A stretch of 64,000 nt of DNA from Cryptomeria japonica. Lineage: Eukaryota; Streptophyta; Pinopsida; Cupressales; Cupressaceae. The stretch lies in the NCBI RefSeq assembly GCF_030272615.1, contig NC_081409.1, forward strand, positions 877,991,594 through 878,055,593. The letters are read 5' to 3'. This document shows, piece after piece, positions 24,255 to 35,876 of the stretch (the stretch's first letter is position 1; every line of letters starts with the position of its first letter). Position numbers and translations under genes: made by a program. Below the pieces are notes generated by a model, which saw nothing but the letters and a program-made list of their open reading frames with translations, did not search any database and had not been told where the DNA came from.

Positions 24255-24266
24255 GCTTTGATACCA
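24255..24266 (-). other. Element B2 primer-binding site
   Basis: Minus strand TGGTATCAAAGC, one transition from the Met-tRNA type, 2 bp from the LTR. Confidence 0.88.
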
Positions 24267-24268
24267 AT

Positions 24269-25171
24269 TGTTAGGGTTCCCACAGATACTGAGAGGGGGG
24301 GTGAATCAGTATCTGACTGGTAATGAAATTTTCTTAAAACTAAATATGCAAAATATAAAGTAACAGTATACCGGTATGCAAGAATCAATGCAAATAACAG
24401 AATCAAAAGCATCCACATGAAAAGAACACCATAACACAAGATGTCTAACGAGGAAACCTGGTGTGGGAAAAACCTTGATGGGATTTGTGACCCACAATAT
24501 TCACTTACTGGCCAATAAGAGTATATTACTTACAATAGGGGCCTACACATGCAGGAAGGCCAACTGCCTAGAGCTCACTGCTCAATAAGAAGTCACACTA
24601 ACTTACAATGAGGATTTACACAAATCCAATATTCTGTACTACTTTACAATAGCATCTTCAATGCCAGATTTAGTACCAGTTCTTGCTCTTTCTTTACATA
24701 TACCCTTGACCTATAATTCGCATATTAGGTCTGCCTTATAATTCTATTTATGCTTCCTATCCATATCCTACAAATGCCTGCAATGATCTCTTTTATATAC
24801 AAGAGTCATTTTACAATTTGCCAAGTCAGCTTACAATGATAAACAAAATATTACATATCAAAAATCCTATCGGCCTCTGTGCCGGTATACATATTTCCTT
24901 CTGTACTGGTGTACATCTTCTGTGTCGGTGCTGGTGTAGATTGATTTTGTTGATGCCATTGCACTGTTTTGTTTGAGTAATGCTTTACTGGTATAATGTC
25001 TTTCCGATGCCATAGGATTGCAAGGTTGCCTGAGTAATGCTTTGCTGGTGCCATAGGATTGCAAGGTTGCCTAAGTAATGCCTTGCCGATGCCATAGGAT
25101 TGCAAGGTTGCTATCAATGACAAAACCTTCAATTACACACAATGTCTCATTGGAGTGTCCATATGCCAACA
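24269..25171 (-). repeat. Element B2 5' LTR (right copy, 903 bp)
   Basis: Sister of 18371-19316. It is about 43 bp shorter, mostly because it has three rather than four of the 41-bp units (about 25009-25112). Open frames at 24851-25132 are repeat artefacts. Confidence 0.93.
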
Positions 25172-25176
25172 GATAT

Positions 25177-25570
25177 AGACAAGAAAATCAGCAAGGTACA
25201 GGAGGAAATAAATCAACTAGCTGATAAATTCATTAATTCATCCGATTCATTATCAGTTTTTGAGCAAAAAATAACAGGTTTTGAGGAAGAACTACTAAAG
25301 TTGGAAAGAGAGAAGGAAAGAATAAAAGGAAAGTCTAAAGATCTAAAATGGAGACTTAGTCCAAAATTGGACTACCTCACCTCCTTAATAAAAGAGATAT
25401 CTAATGCCTTGATTCAAGGACAAAAAACACCAGTAGAGCAAATGCAACACCTCACCGGTACAGTTCAGAGGACTTAGGCTGCAATAAAAGACAACAAAAA
25501 GTTCATTGAGAGCCTGAATCTGGTTTTGGCAGATCTTTTTCAAATTATAACCAACCGGTTACAAGGATGA
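25177..25570 (+). pseudogene. Element B1 ORF2, 3' end (after B2)
   Basis: This continues ORF2 in frame after the B2 insertion: DKKISKVQEEINQLADKF, a charged coiled coil (ELLKLEREKERIKGKSK), then SPKLDYLTSLIKEISNALIQ and QMQHLTGTVQRT. TAG at 25475 stands where the F copy has Gln. The frame ends ITNRLQG with TGA at 25568. Including the first part, ORF2 is about 1,078 codons. Confidence 0.8.
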
Positions 25571-25793
25571 AACAAGAAACCACACTGATTGACACTTTGA
25601 CAACCTTTATCATTGATGCCAAATGGGGAGTAGTGAAATGAGAAAAATAACCAGCAAATGACTCATAGGCTCAGGAGGAGCACATATTCTTTTGGTTCAC
25701 AATTTTTTGGTAAGACAATTCTGGCTGACTCTTTTGGATAACAATTTTTGGATTTTTCTAATGAGTGTTGCCATCAATGCCAAAGGGGGAGAT

Positions 25794-26589
25794 TGTTGGC
25801 AAATGCACACTTTAATGAGATATTGTAGGTGATTGAAGGTTTTGTCATTGATCGCAACCTTACAGTCCTATGACACTGGCAAGACAATTTACTGGCACCG
25901 GCAAGGTCAGACTCTACACCGGCACACAAAGACCACTGGCAATAAAATGAAGCATACCAGCATAGAAGCAGACAAGAATTTTGTTTGTAATATATTTTTT
26001 TTAATTATTATCATTGTAAGCCGACTTGGCAAGTTGTAAAATGACTCATATATATAAGAGATCATTGTAGAACATTTTAAAATAGATGGAAGAAAATATA
26101 TAGGCAAAATAAGGAAGACCTATTATGTGAATTATAGGTTAAGGGTTTATGTATGAAGCAGAGCTATAAACTGGTACTAGATCTGGCATAGTAGATGCTA
26201 TTTTGAAGCAGTACAAGACATTGTATTTATATAATCTATTTTGTAAGTCAGTGAGACTTCCCATTTTGTAATTGAGAAGTGAGCTCTAGGCACTTGGCCT
26301 TCCTACATGTGCAAGACCCTCTTGTAGCAGTAATATTCTCTTATTGGCTAGTAAGTGAATATTGTGGGTCACAAATCCCACCGAGTTTTTTCCCACACAG
26401 GGTTTCCTCGTTAAACTACTGTGTTATGATGTGTTTTTTATGTGGTTGTTGTTATCTCTGTTTATTGCATTATTTCTTGTTTACCGGTATACAGTATTGA
26501 CATACGCTACATGTTTTGAGTTAAGAAAATCTTATAGCCGGTTAGATACTGATTCACCCCCTCTCTTAGTATCTTTGGGAATCCTAATA
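25794..26589 (+). repeat. Element B1 3' LTR (796 bp)
   Basis: It starts TGTTGGCAAATG just after the polypurine tract AAAGGGGGAGAT and ends GGGAATCCTAATA. It holds the TTTTTTCCCACACAGGGTTTCC box (about 26384-26405) and the GATTCACCCCCTCTC tract (about 26550). The same LTR family as B2 and F, but with one copy of the 41-bp unit. Confidence 0.92.
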
Positions 26590-28242
26590 GACCTAATCCC
26601 ACTTTTGGCAACACATTGGGAATACAAAAGAGCCTAGGGAGATGGATCACTTTGGCTACTTCTTTTGAGAAAGAGAGGGCCAAGGATTATCTCTCAGGGT
26701 TTCTATTCCTCTTGTTGCAAATGATGATAAAAACTAGGGTTTGAATGGTCAACTAGGCTAGGAGATAAAGAATGAAGCATAAATGAACTTGGAATTGCAC
26801 AAACTTGCTAATCTAAAATTGAGATATTGAAAGCATGAAAGGGGGAGGATTCTAGATGTGTACTTGATGCTACAAATTTGAACAAAACTGGCCTAGACCA
26901 TGGTGCGAAACCATAGTCCTATTTTTGTAGACAGGAGGCTACAACTGAGACACTCCAAACTAGAGGTCCTAAGTCTGCAACTTATCAAATTTGACTACAA
27001 AATTGAGGGACCGGGGCACCATGGCCCTATCTTGGGTAGGACCAGGGTGCCACGCCCCTATCCTTGATAAATTTTTGCACTTCTGAGACTTTTGAGTGGT
27101 CTTGATGCCTTTTCCATATCTTAAACCGCCTTCAGATGCCTGTTTCTACACCTACAACTGAAAAAGGGAAGGTTTGGGTGGCTATATGGGGTTTTTCCTT
27201 AGTCAAACCCCTGTGTTGGTGATTTCCATCTCCACAAATAACTGATAATGTATTGAAAATGTGTGTGCTATAACCTTGTGTGTATGCAAGATCCTAAATG
27301 ATAAGAAACTAGAGCTACCCTATGCATGAGAGTAAACCCTAAATGTAAATGTGAATGTAAATGACAATGCTTCAAACCAAATATGCTAAATGATCTAAAT
27401 CATGAATGTAAATATTTTTTTTTGATGTAAAGAAGCTCATACAAAGACATGAAAATAACATGAAATCATACCAATCCCGAAGGGAGAGATATTGCCACTA
27501 GATCTCCTATTACTCTTCAATGTCTTCAAGGCTTCTAATTGATGATGAATGCTTGATGAAATATTTTTGAATGTTGTTTAATGTTGTTGATGACTCCACA
27601 TAGGCTTCTCTTTCACTACATAGAAGGCTCCTTATGCTTGCTTTGCTGAAAACTTCCTTAGATTAGATAGATCTTATTTGCCTTTAAATGAAGAAACAAA
27701 GTTCTTATGTATGAAACTCTAGATCTTAACTTTGACTTAATTCTGCCTTTAGGCCGACCTAGGAATTGATTTTCCTACCAATATTTTGGGGTTAAGCATT
27801 ATAATATCATAGAAGTATGCTCCTAAAATTTGGGGGAAAAAGTCGAGGACCATGTGCACTCTCGCCACGGTCCGACCAACTTTTCACTAAATTTTCAGGA
27901 CCATTAGATATTATGATATTAGAGAAAATCCCAAAGTTACAACTGATTTTGAGGTGTTTTGATACATGAAACTGGGTCTTAAAGGTCGAAATAGGATATA
28001 ATTAGGGTTTATGATTAAATGATTTATTGAAGGAATTAAATAAAAAGGGGCATACTTAGGGTAAAGGGCCCAATTTTATAATGTGTGAAGTGATGAAATA
28101 TGAATTTAGATTTAATTAAATTAATTAATTAAATACTCAAAGGGAAATTAGAAATGCAAGATGCAAGATAGATTAAGGCGGGTGCTAACCTAAGTGTTAA
28201 ATTGTACCACCCTAGCAAGGGTGCACAATTTATGACACTACA
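26590..28242 (-). repeat. Element G 3' LTR (left copy, first about 34 bp lost to B1)
   Basis: On the minus strand it begins TGTAGTGTCATAAATTGTGC after the purine tract AAAGTGGGGGCTAAA. The boundary with the internal region is therefore at 28242. No gene is seen in it. Confidence 0.75.
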
Positions 28243-29697
28243 TTTAGCCCCCACTTTAGCTATCATATGACATTATGCTCATATGAAAGCTAAACTAAAG
28301 AAAAGTAAAAATTCATGAAAAAGGATATATCCACAAGTTGTCAGACGAAGCCCACAGTGGTATCTGCAGTAAATAGTTAGGATCCGCACCCTACAAAAAC
28401 ACATGTTAGATAAAATCACAAAATCACCTAAATGCTTACTAAGGAAGGTGATGACAATTTGAGGGTAGCTATATGCCTACCCTATTCCGGCTTGCTAACT
28501 TTAGTGAGTTGAAATAGGGTATCATGTTTACCACATTGAATTGTGAAAGAAGATTGATGATAAATGCTCACAAGAATATTTGATACAAGATCAAAAAACT
28601 AATGGAGAATCATTTTGTAAGAAAGAGAACTAAGCCTCAACTCCAACAAAACAAAGAGTGTGAGGATTTGAGATCTCTCTAACACAAGATGAAATATTTA
28701 AATGGAAACAAATGCAAAGAAAAGGAAGAAAAGCTAGAAAGCATGAATACACACTTTGGTGATCCATGAAAAGAGAAAAGGAACCATGGAAATCTCCCCC
28801 CTAAAACTAGGTGATCCATTGAGAGAAGGACATGGAAAACTAGCCCCCAGACTCTATTTAGTTGATCCATGTAAGGGAGGATAGTCAGAACACCATTAGT
28901 TCCACTCAACCTCATGCATGTGTGTACAAGTAGAAAAAGGATACCTACCTTCGACACCAATAAGATATCCATCATGAAACAATGTCATAAATCCAAGTAA
29001 GAGAGGGAATACTCTTCAAACAAGGATAAGATAGTTCAAAAGAGATATCTTTCTATATAAGTGTAAAGGAGATCCTTGTAGGAGAAGAGATATTTGTTCA
29101 AAAGACATCTACCTTCAAGAGGAGTTGTCTTAGATAAATATAACATCTTCAATGAATGAATGCAAGAGCTATGAAAAGAGCAGGGGATTGAGATGACATC
29201 AAAGAGAGATTATTTATAACAACACTCTTCTTAAATAAGGCAAGAGATCCTCATTGGGGATATGCACGTGTTCAAAATAGAAGGGTTTATTATAAAAGAT
29301 ACTACACAATGAAGAAAAGAAATTAATGAATGATCAAGAAATTCCAACACCAAGGAGGAAGTCCCAATTAAGGATATGTACTTAAGATCCCCATTAGGGA
29401 TGCTTGTTCCAATATGAGAGAAGGAATTCAAGTATGAATACACCTCTACAATCAATAAGAAATCCTTATAGAAGACACTACCTCACAAAGGGGAAATTTT
29501 AATCCTAAGAAGAAGAGATGTTTCAAATCACTCTTTCCCCCCATATACAGGGATAAGAGATGAGATAGAAATAGCATATTATGTTGCTTCCAAAAGTATG
29601 ATTTCACATGAAATTGTACCATCATGAATAACAATGAGGCCCCAGTAAGTGAGCTACCAATGTCACATAATGATGAGCAAGATAATAGCCATTAATG
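28243..29697 (-). other. Element G internal noncoding region
   Basis: Next to the LTR is the presumed polypurine tract (minus strand, 28243-28258). The rest is purine-rich on the plus strand, with repeated short words (AAGAGATATTTGTTCAAAAG near 29085, AGGATATG near 29256 and 29372). Open frames here are short and without known motifs. I see nothing else. Confidence 0.5.
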
Positions 29698-30731
29698 TTA
29701 TTTAAAGATGTGATAGATTGAATGAGGTATTTGAATATGACATGTTAAATTCTCTACTATAAGTGAGATTAAAAACATGTATAAGATAATGAATGTTAAA
29801 AAGTCTTTAGAAAGAGAGAAGTTTATAGGAGAAGAATAGGCCACTAAGTCATAATTTTCTTGCACACAAGAGATATTAGGAGAGGGATAAGTATAATTCA
29901 TTAGAGCCTTATTCATAAAAGAAGGGATTTTAGAATGAGTAGAAAATAAAGCCTCATAATTGGGATTAGAAATATCTTGAGGAGATTCATAAAGATATTT
30001 TTTCATCACCAAGATTTTCTTATGAGTGGGATAAGTGTTGAAAGAAGTAGAAGATGATTTAATTGACGTGAGGTTATCATCACTAATAAATATAGAATTC
30101 ACATTTAGAGATGGTCCTTTATATTATTTGGTGGGCTTAGAAGGATTATATCCAAGTCCAAATGAAGCTTCATGTATATTATGTTCTAAAGGAACTTTAA
30201 TTCCTTGTTCATTTGTGCCACAATCATTGCTATCATAGCCACTCTTAGCTAAAATGTGAAAACCAGGACCATAAAGGGATGCCAAATTAGGAGGAGATGG
30301 GGATGGATCATAGGTCTCAATGCTATATTAATTAGAGGAAAGATTTGAAAAATATTTGAATTAGAAGTATCCATAAAGTGGTTACCTAGTTGCTTAGACA
30401 AGGTGGGTTTCTCTATGGGTTCCTGTTTATGTTTCTCCTTCTCAATCTTAGATCCTTTCCAAGATACTCTATACTCTCCTATAAAAGTAGGGGTAAAGTA
30501 TAGAGTTCCCCAATCATCATTTTTTATCACTTCTTCAGGAGAAAATATATCCTTGGGAGGAGATTCCAATTGAGTAAGAGAATTAGGAGTACTAGAAGGA
30601 ACAACATCATTAAAGGAAATAGATGTATTTGGAGAAGTAGAAGGATTGGAAGAAGAATGTGAAGTAGTTGAACAAGAAGATCCATATTTTAATGGTTCTT
30701 GAGGTTTCACAACTAACAAGGTGTATGTCAT
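29698..30731 (-). pseudogene. Element G, Ser/Pro-rich region downstream of the protease
   Basis: The minus strand is partly open (30731-30249 and 30102-29698). It starts MTYTLLVVKPQEPLKY, which follows the protease domain, then a Ser/Thr/Pro-rich stretch (SCSTTSHSSSNPSTS). After that there is no recognised motif. Where plant gypsy elements have RT I could find none. Probably a spacer or remnant. Confidence 0.4.
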
Positions 30732-31574
30732 ATTGTTATAAATGAATTTGACTTGCCTATGTAAAGTTTAGGGCACAACTTGCATGCTATGAATCCAAGG
30801 TATACCTAATAGAAGGTTATATGTCAAATTACCATGCATAACATGAATAGGTGTAGCTAACACAATAGGGCCCACCCTAATAGGAAAGGTTATGACACCT
30901 AGACATTGTTTAGCCACATTATAAAAACCTCAAATAGTAAGAGAAGAAGGTTCGATGAGAGAACAATCCACATAAATCTTATCCAATAAGTCCACACCAT
31001 AAACATTAAGGCCAGATCCATTGTCCACAAGGGTTCATCTTATAAAAATATCATGGATAATAACCACAATCATAAGAGGATCATATTGATTTTGGAGTTT
31101 AGGAGAAGGTAACTCATCTCATGTGAATACAATTTGATCTTTGTACTTTTTTTTAGGATCAATCAAAGAGGACATATTATTAGGTGTCATTGCGAGTGCA
31201 ATAGCTAAGTTTTTAAAAGTATCTTGTAACATCCCATGATAAGCAAGTGAAGTTTGAACCAAATCCCAAATAAAAATCTTTGTAGGAGTAGCTTTAAGTT
31301 TTTCAATGAGATCATACTCCTTGCTAAGAGTTGATATACGAGGTGCTTGTGGAAGAGTAGGTTGAGATGGAGAAAGTGAAGTTGGGATAACTAGAGGAGG
31401 ATTAGGTTGCCTATTGTTTCTTGTGTTGTAAGTATGAGCAACCATATTATAACTCTCTCTAGTAATTTTCTTAGCATACTCATAAGGGCTCTTAGTAAGA
31501 TAACCTCCTTGCATAGTAATAATAGGCTTCTTAGGAGTGCAAAAAGAATCATTGGCATAACCACCTTGAACCAA
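30732..31574 (-). pseudogene. Element G gypsy-type aspartic protease region
   Basis: The minus strand reads LAYHGMLQDTFKNLAIALAM, then TLVDNGSGLNVYGVDLLDKI, then CLGVITFPIRVGPIVLATP, and YNLLLGIPWIHSMQVVP. The DNGSGLNV and LLLG-PWIH motifs with this spacing are those of the plant Ty3-gypsy retropepsin-like domain, where DNGS stands for the usual D-S/T-G site. Four stops interrupt it: TGA before the DNGS core (about 31039), TGA after SLTI, TAA after QVVP, and one at 31119. Two TGA sit where CGA (Arg) would fit. The copy is dead. Confidence 0.68.
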
Positions 31575-31679
31575 TAAGATAGGCTTATGTTGGGAATTTT
31601 GAGAAGGAAAAGAACCTTGAACTGTAAAGAGGGGTTTAGGAATATGAAAGGTGTCCTTAGAAGAAGAATGAACAAGATT

Positions 31680-32977
31680 ATTGGAAGATTTTTTGATAGT
31701 CTCTTATTACACTAAGATATTATCATGTATAAGACCAATTTTAGGAGGGAGACTAGAAGTAGGCATTGATGTTTTAGGAGGAAAAGTAGGAAAGGTCATA
31801 TTATCCTCTATCACCAAAGAATCTATATGGGGAATAAAATCTCTAGGGGAAGGATCAACATTACTCTTTAAAGTCTCACCTTTGAGAGGGAGATCTTTGA
31901 AAAAGATGTTAACCATCTTATCTTGAACTAGGGTATCCTTATGAGTAGAACCAAGTTGAGGGGAGGGAGATGCTTTATTTTTAGAGGGAGAATGATTGAG
32001 ATTCATGGAAGGTGAGATACTATCAAGGGATTTATCAATCATTATTTCATCCCCTTTCTAGGTTTCTCTCATGGGGGAGAGAATAATCAACACCTTCTTC
32101 TAATGGTTCATCCCTAATAGTGAGGTCATTAGAAAAAGTATTAGAAATCTGTTGCACAAAGATGTCCTTATTGCTATTGCCAATTTTGGGAGAAGGGATA
32201 ACATTGTTCATTAATTATTCATCCTTAGGAAGGAGGAAAAAACTACATGTATTTACGTCATCCTCTTTCCTCAAAATGTCTTCAATAGGATCTTTAGGGA
32301 AGAGATCATTAAGGAAATTTTATTATGAATTTATCTTCTTTCTCTAAGGCATCTTTAGGGATAAGACAAGCTTTAGGAGAAGGGAAAGCATTTCTCATTA
32401 ATGCATCATCTCTAGTGGGAATTTTTTTAGAATCAAAAGAGGAAATGCCATCACTAGGAAAAGTAGGGACAATACCATCTTCTAGAACAAAATTAACCTC
32501 ATGAGGGTAGTATTCTTTAGGAGGGATATGAACATCTTTCTCCAAAGATTCATGCTTAGGAAGGAGATCTTTCGAAGAAGTGTTCATAACCTCTTGTTGT
32601 ACTAACATGCCCCCATTGGTTAGACCAAATTTAGGAGAAGATAAGTCAATGTCCATCAGTACCTTTTCATTGAGAGAGGCATCATGTAGGGAAGGTAAGG
32701 TAACATTAAGAAAGGTTCTTATGATATCATCCTCTTCCTCTAAGATAGCTAGGTGGGAAGGGAACATTTTAGGAGAATTGTCAAGATCACTCTTCAAATA
32801 TTCATCCTTAGAGCATGGGAGAGTTTTAAAGGGATTGGTAACAAATATTTTAGGCACTAAAATTTTGTCATAGATAGGAGGTGGTTCTCTAAGATATGGA
32901 ATAATTGGAACAAGGGAAGCTAACCCATTATCACATTTACGAATTGAATGCATCATGACAAAAAAAAATTTCCTCAT
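31680..32977 (-). pseudogene. Element G N-terminal ORF with degenerate 70-90 residue repeats
   Basis: Open blocks on the minus strand (32977-32309 and 32042-31707), with remnants between, contain repeats centred on SPK-G or PPK-G motifs. These are encoded near 32640, 32375, 32190, 31960 and 31745. Typical unit content is SPKFGLTNGGMLVQQE, SKDLLPKHESLEKDV, then PHEVNFVLEDG and PTFPSDG. The region occupies the gag position but shows no capsid or zinc-knuckle motif that I recognise. Repeats have diverged heavily in sequence while keeping order. Confidence 0.5.
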
Positions 32978-33031
32978 TCAAATGATAACATATGCAAAAT
33001 AAAAGGAAATCTTTAATTTTGACCAATTCAA

Positions 33032-33812
33032 TGTTAGGATTGATGATAGTCCCAAATATACTAAGAGGGGGGGGGGGTTGAATCAGTATCTAATAGGTTA
33101 ACAAAATTTCTATCCTTATTAATTATTTTGCATTCCAAAACAATGTACCGGTAAAAAAGAATTAATGCAGTAAATATGAACAGTAAAGGCAACATAGAAA
33201 GCACACCATAATAAAATATTTTAATGAGGAAACCCGGTGTGGGAAAAACCTTGGTGGGATTTGTGACCCCAATATTCACTCACTGGCCAATGAATGGATA
33301 TTACTTACAATGAGCTGCCTGCACATGCAGGAAGGCCAACTACCTAGAGCTCACTGCTCAAATACAAAAGGAAGTCTCACTGACTTACAAAATGGATTAC
33401 GAGAATCCAATATAATGTACTACTACAAAACAACATTTCCTATGCTAGGTTGAGTACCAGTTTAAGCTCATACTATAACCATAAACCCTTATACAAAATT
33501 TGCCTTAATTTTCGCTCAACACTTCTACATATTCATCATGCCATGTCCTATATCAAAATGATTTAAAAGATCTCATACTTATATATGAGTCTTTTTACAA
33601 TATGCCATGTTGGCTAACAAAAAGATATTTACAATTAAATACAATAATCAAAACCCTGTCGGCTAGGGTACCGGTATACATTGTTGTCGCTACCGATGAA
33701 CTGTCTGCTGGTGAAGTGTTTGTCGGTGTCGGTGCCATAAGATTGCAAGGTTTCCATCAATAACAACACCTTCAATCACCTTCAAGTCTCATTGGAGTGT
33801 GCAATGCCAACA
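33032..33812 (-). repeat. Element F 3' LTR (left copy)
   Basis: It runs from TGTTAGGATTGATGATAGTC to GCCAACA. It has a G-run followed by TTGAATCAGTATC (33066-33090) and the GAGGAAACCC...GGGAAAAACC box (about 33226-33252). Inside the border is the reverse polypurine tract CTCCCCCTTTGGCATTGATG (33816-33835), with weaker ones at 33903 and 33957. Confidence 0.92.
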
Positions 33813-34010
33813 ATCTCCCCCTTTGGCATTGATGGCAAAACTCTTGAGAAAAATCCAAAAACTGTCCCAAAAATGAAGTCCAAAATTTTACCAAAAATGT
33901 GTGCTCCCCCTAAGCAGATGATCTCTTCTGAAAGTCATTTTTCTCTATTCTACTACTCCTCCTTTGACATGAATGACAAAGGTTGTCAAAATTGTCAAAT
34001 GAGTGTAGTT

Positions 34011-34768
34011 TCAGCTTGAGCTTTGTAACCGGTTGGTTACAATCTGGAATAAGTTTGCTAAAACTAAATTCAAGTTCTAAATAAACCTGTTACTATCCTT
34101 CAAGGCTGCCTGAGTTCTTTGAATTATACCAATGAGATGATGCATTTGTTCTTCCGGTGTCTTTTGAACTTGAATTAGTGCCTCAAATATTTCTTTCCAT
34201 AGAGAGATAAGATTATCTAACTTACGACTGAGTTTACACTTTAGCTCTCTGGCTTTTGCCTTTATCCTTTCCTTCTCTTTCTCCAACTTTTCCAATTTCT
34301 CTTCAAATCTAGCAATTTCCTCCTCAATAAATGATATTGGTTGAGATGAAACAATGATATTATCAGCTATGTTATCAATTTCCTTTTGAACTTTGCTGAT
34401 TTCTTTGTCAATATTCACTATCAAAAGATTGGTATTGCAAGTATCTTTGTACAATTCCTTGAACTCCAAAATTGTTCCATTGAGTGTCGTTAAAAGTGTA
34501 TTGATGTGTTCCGTGCACTTGTTTATTGTTTCCTCAAAGAATTTTCCTTTTTCCTTCTCCATTTTCTCCTTGAATGTGTCTTCATTTATTTGGTCAACAG
34601 TCAGTATATTGCCAGTAATATATTTAGACAATGTGTCTAACTGACTCAAAGAATCCTTTGCATTATCCAAGTTTCACTTGGGTGCAATCAACTTAGGAAT
34701 GGGTATTGTGTCATCTATAGCCTTATAGGCCAATGCATTACAATCTATAATTTCTTTATTGAATCCAA
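34011..34768 (-). pseudogene. Element F ORF2, C-terminal part
   Basis: The open block 34670-34077 (197 residues) is a coiled coil homologous to the B1 end: SLSQLDTLSKYITGN, EEEIARFEEKLEKLEKEKER, RKLDNLISLWKEIFEALIQ, QMHHLIGIIQRTQAALKD. The Gln after QRT is intact here but TAG in B1. TAA at 34077 precedes the conserved tail, which ends at a TGA at 34011. The segment from 34671 leads to the C insertion point. Confidence 0.8.
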
Positions 34769-35818
34769 TGTTGGTATTTTGGTATGGTTTTGTCATTGAT
34801 GTCAACACCTGTTAAATACACCTACTTTAGAGATCCAGCAACATTCACCGGCAAACAGTCACCGGTATATGGTTAACTGGCAGGATATAATGTTCACCGG
34901 TGCCTTAAATGACATGGAAGACACTTGGTAATGTCGAAGATATCATTTGGACACTTTACTTTGAAGTAATAATCATTGGTATATTCTTATTTGCATATTT
35001 GCTCTTACCAGCAAATAGGTCTAGGTTATCTAGGGTTACACCGATAGGTCTATCTTTTCCAGATCAGCATGGCACACTATGGAGATGATTTATTATTGTT
35101 GTAAATGCATCAAGATGACATGTTCAATCGGTTATTGCATCAGATATTGTATTATTTGTAAAATATTTTTATTGTAATATCTTGTAGAGCTGACCTACTA
35201 AAACTAGTCTTAGGGTATGGTATAAATGTAAGATCTTACTTGTAAGATCAAGTGTGGAATGCGAAAAAAGATTTAAGGAAGGGTATATGTGAGATCAAGT
35301 AGGAATATACACGAAGACATCATTTGAAGGTGAAGTTAGGTTTTTGTAGAAGCATATCAGCATTACACCAGTACTGAATCCAGCATATGAAGATGCTATT
35401 TTGTGCAGTACATTCTCATTGGATTTAACCATCCAATTGTAGTCAGTGTGACTCCCATTTGTGATTGAGCAGTGAGCTCTAGGCTATTGGCCTTTCTGCA
35501 TGTGCAGACCCCTCTTTGTACACTTACTATCTGCAGTAGTATCATCAGATTGTGGGTAAGGTTTCCCACCATGGTTTTTCCCCTTACAGGGTTTCCACGT
35601 ACAAATATTTGTGTCGTGTGTTGTGGATGACTTTGTGCTTATGTTTCATGCATTAATTCTTACCGGTACAACAATTTTTCTATTAGCACTGTTTATCGAC
35701 ATACTTAACTATCTTACCGGTATTAAACAATAAGTTGGTTAATAAGTTTTTGGTTTGAATATATTAGACAACTGATTCACCCCCCCCCCCCCACCCTTAG
35801 TTGTCTCCGGGACCTACA
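34769..35818 (+). repeat. Element C 5' LTR (1,050 bp)
   Basis: It runs from TGTTGGTATTTTGG to GGGACCTACA. Compared with the 3' LTR it lacks a few bases near 34857, where the right copy has an extra AGTAAACTGTGCAA-like stretch. It includes the ATGGTTTTTCCCC...GGGTTTCCACGT box (35571-35600) and a 15-base C-rich run (35780-35795). Confidence 0.94.
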
Positions 35819-35820
35819 AT

Positions 35821-35832
35821 TGGTATCAAAGC
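35821..35832 (+). other. Element C primer-binding site
   Basis: TGGTATCAAAGC, one G-to-A change from the Met-tRNA type site, 2 bp after the LTR. Confidence 0.9.
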
Positions 35833-35876
35833 CTAGTCCTCTTTTTGCAAGAAGTTTAACAAGTTGAGGAGATCCA

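Larger units (their letters stand above)
18371..25171 (-). mobile_element. Element B2: non-autonomous Sirevirus-like element nested in B1
   Basis: LTRs at 18371-19316 and 24269-25171 are flanked by the 5-bp duplication GATAT (18366-18370 and 25172-25176). The coding sequence of B1 ORF2 stops at ...FLTVDI and resumes with DKKISKVQEEI across the insertion. Internally it has ORF1 and ORF2 of the B family and no polymerase genes. Confidence 0.94.
13892..26589 (+). mobile_element. Element B1: non-autonomous Sirevirus-like element, interrupted by B2
   Basis: It consists of a 5' LTR remnant (13892-14017), primer site, ORF1, ORF2 and 3' LTR (25794-26589). ORF2 is split by B2 at 18370/25177. Without B2 the internal region is about 4.97 kb, nearly equal to B2 (4.95 kb) and F (about 5.0 kb). 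No protease, integrase, RT or RNase H is present. The right flank GACCT (26590-26594) continues as an LTR of element G; the same bases occur at 61947 in G's other LTR. The left flank has been replaced by the unit ending at 13891. Confidence 0.87.

Noticed and set aside
28679-29634. Minus-strand ORFs in G between LTR and protease
   Set aside because: Each is under 100 residues, Ser/Phe/Leu-rich, and a by-product of the purine-rich plus strand. No RT or integrase motif was found.
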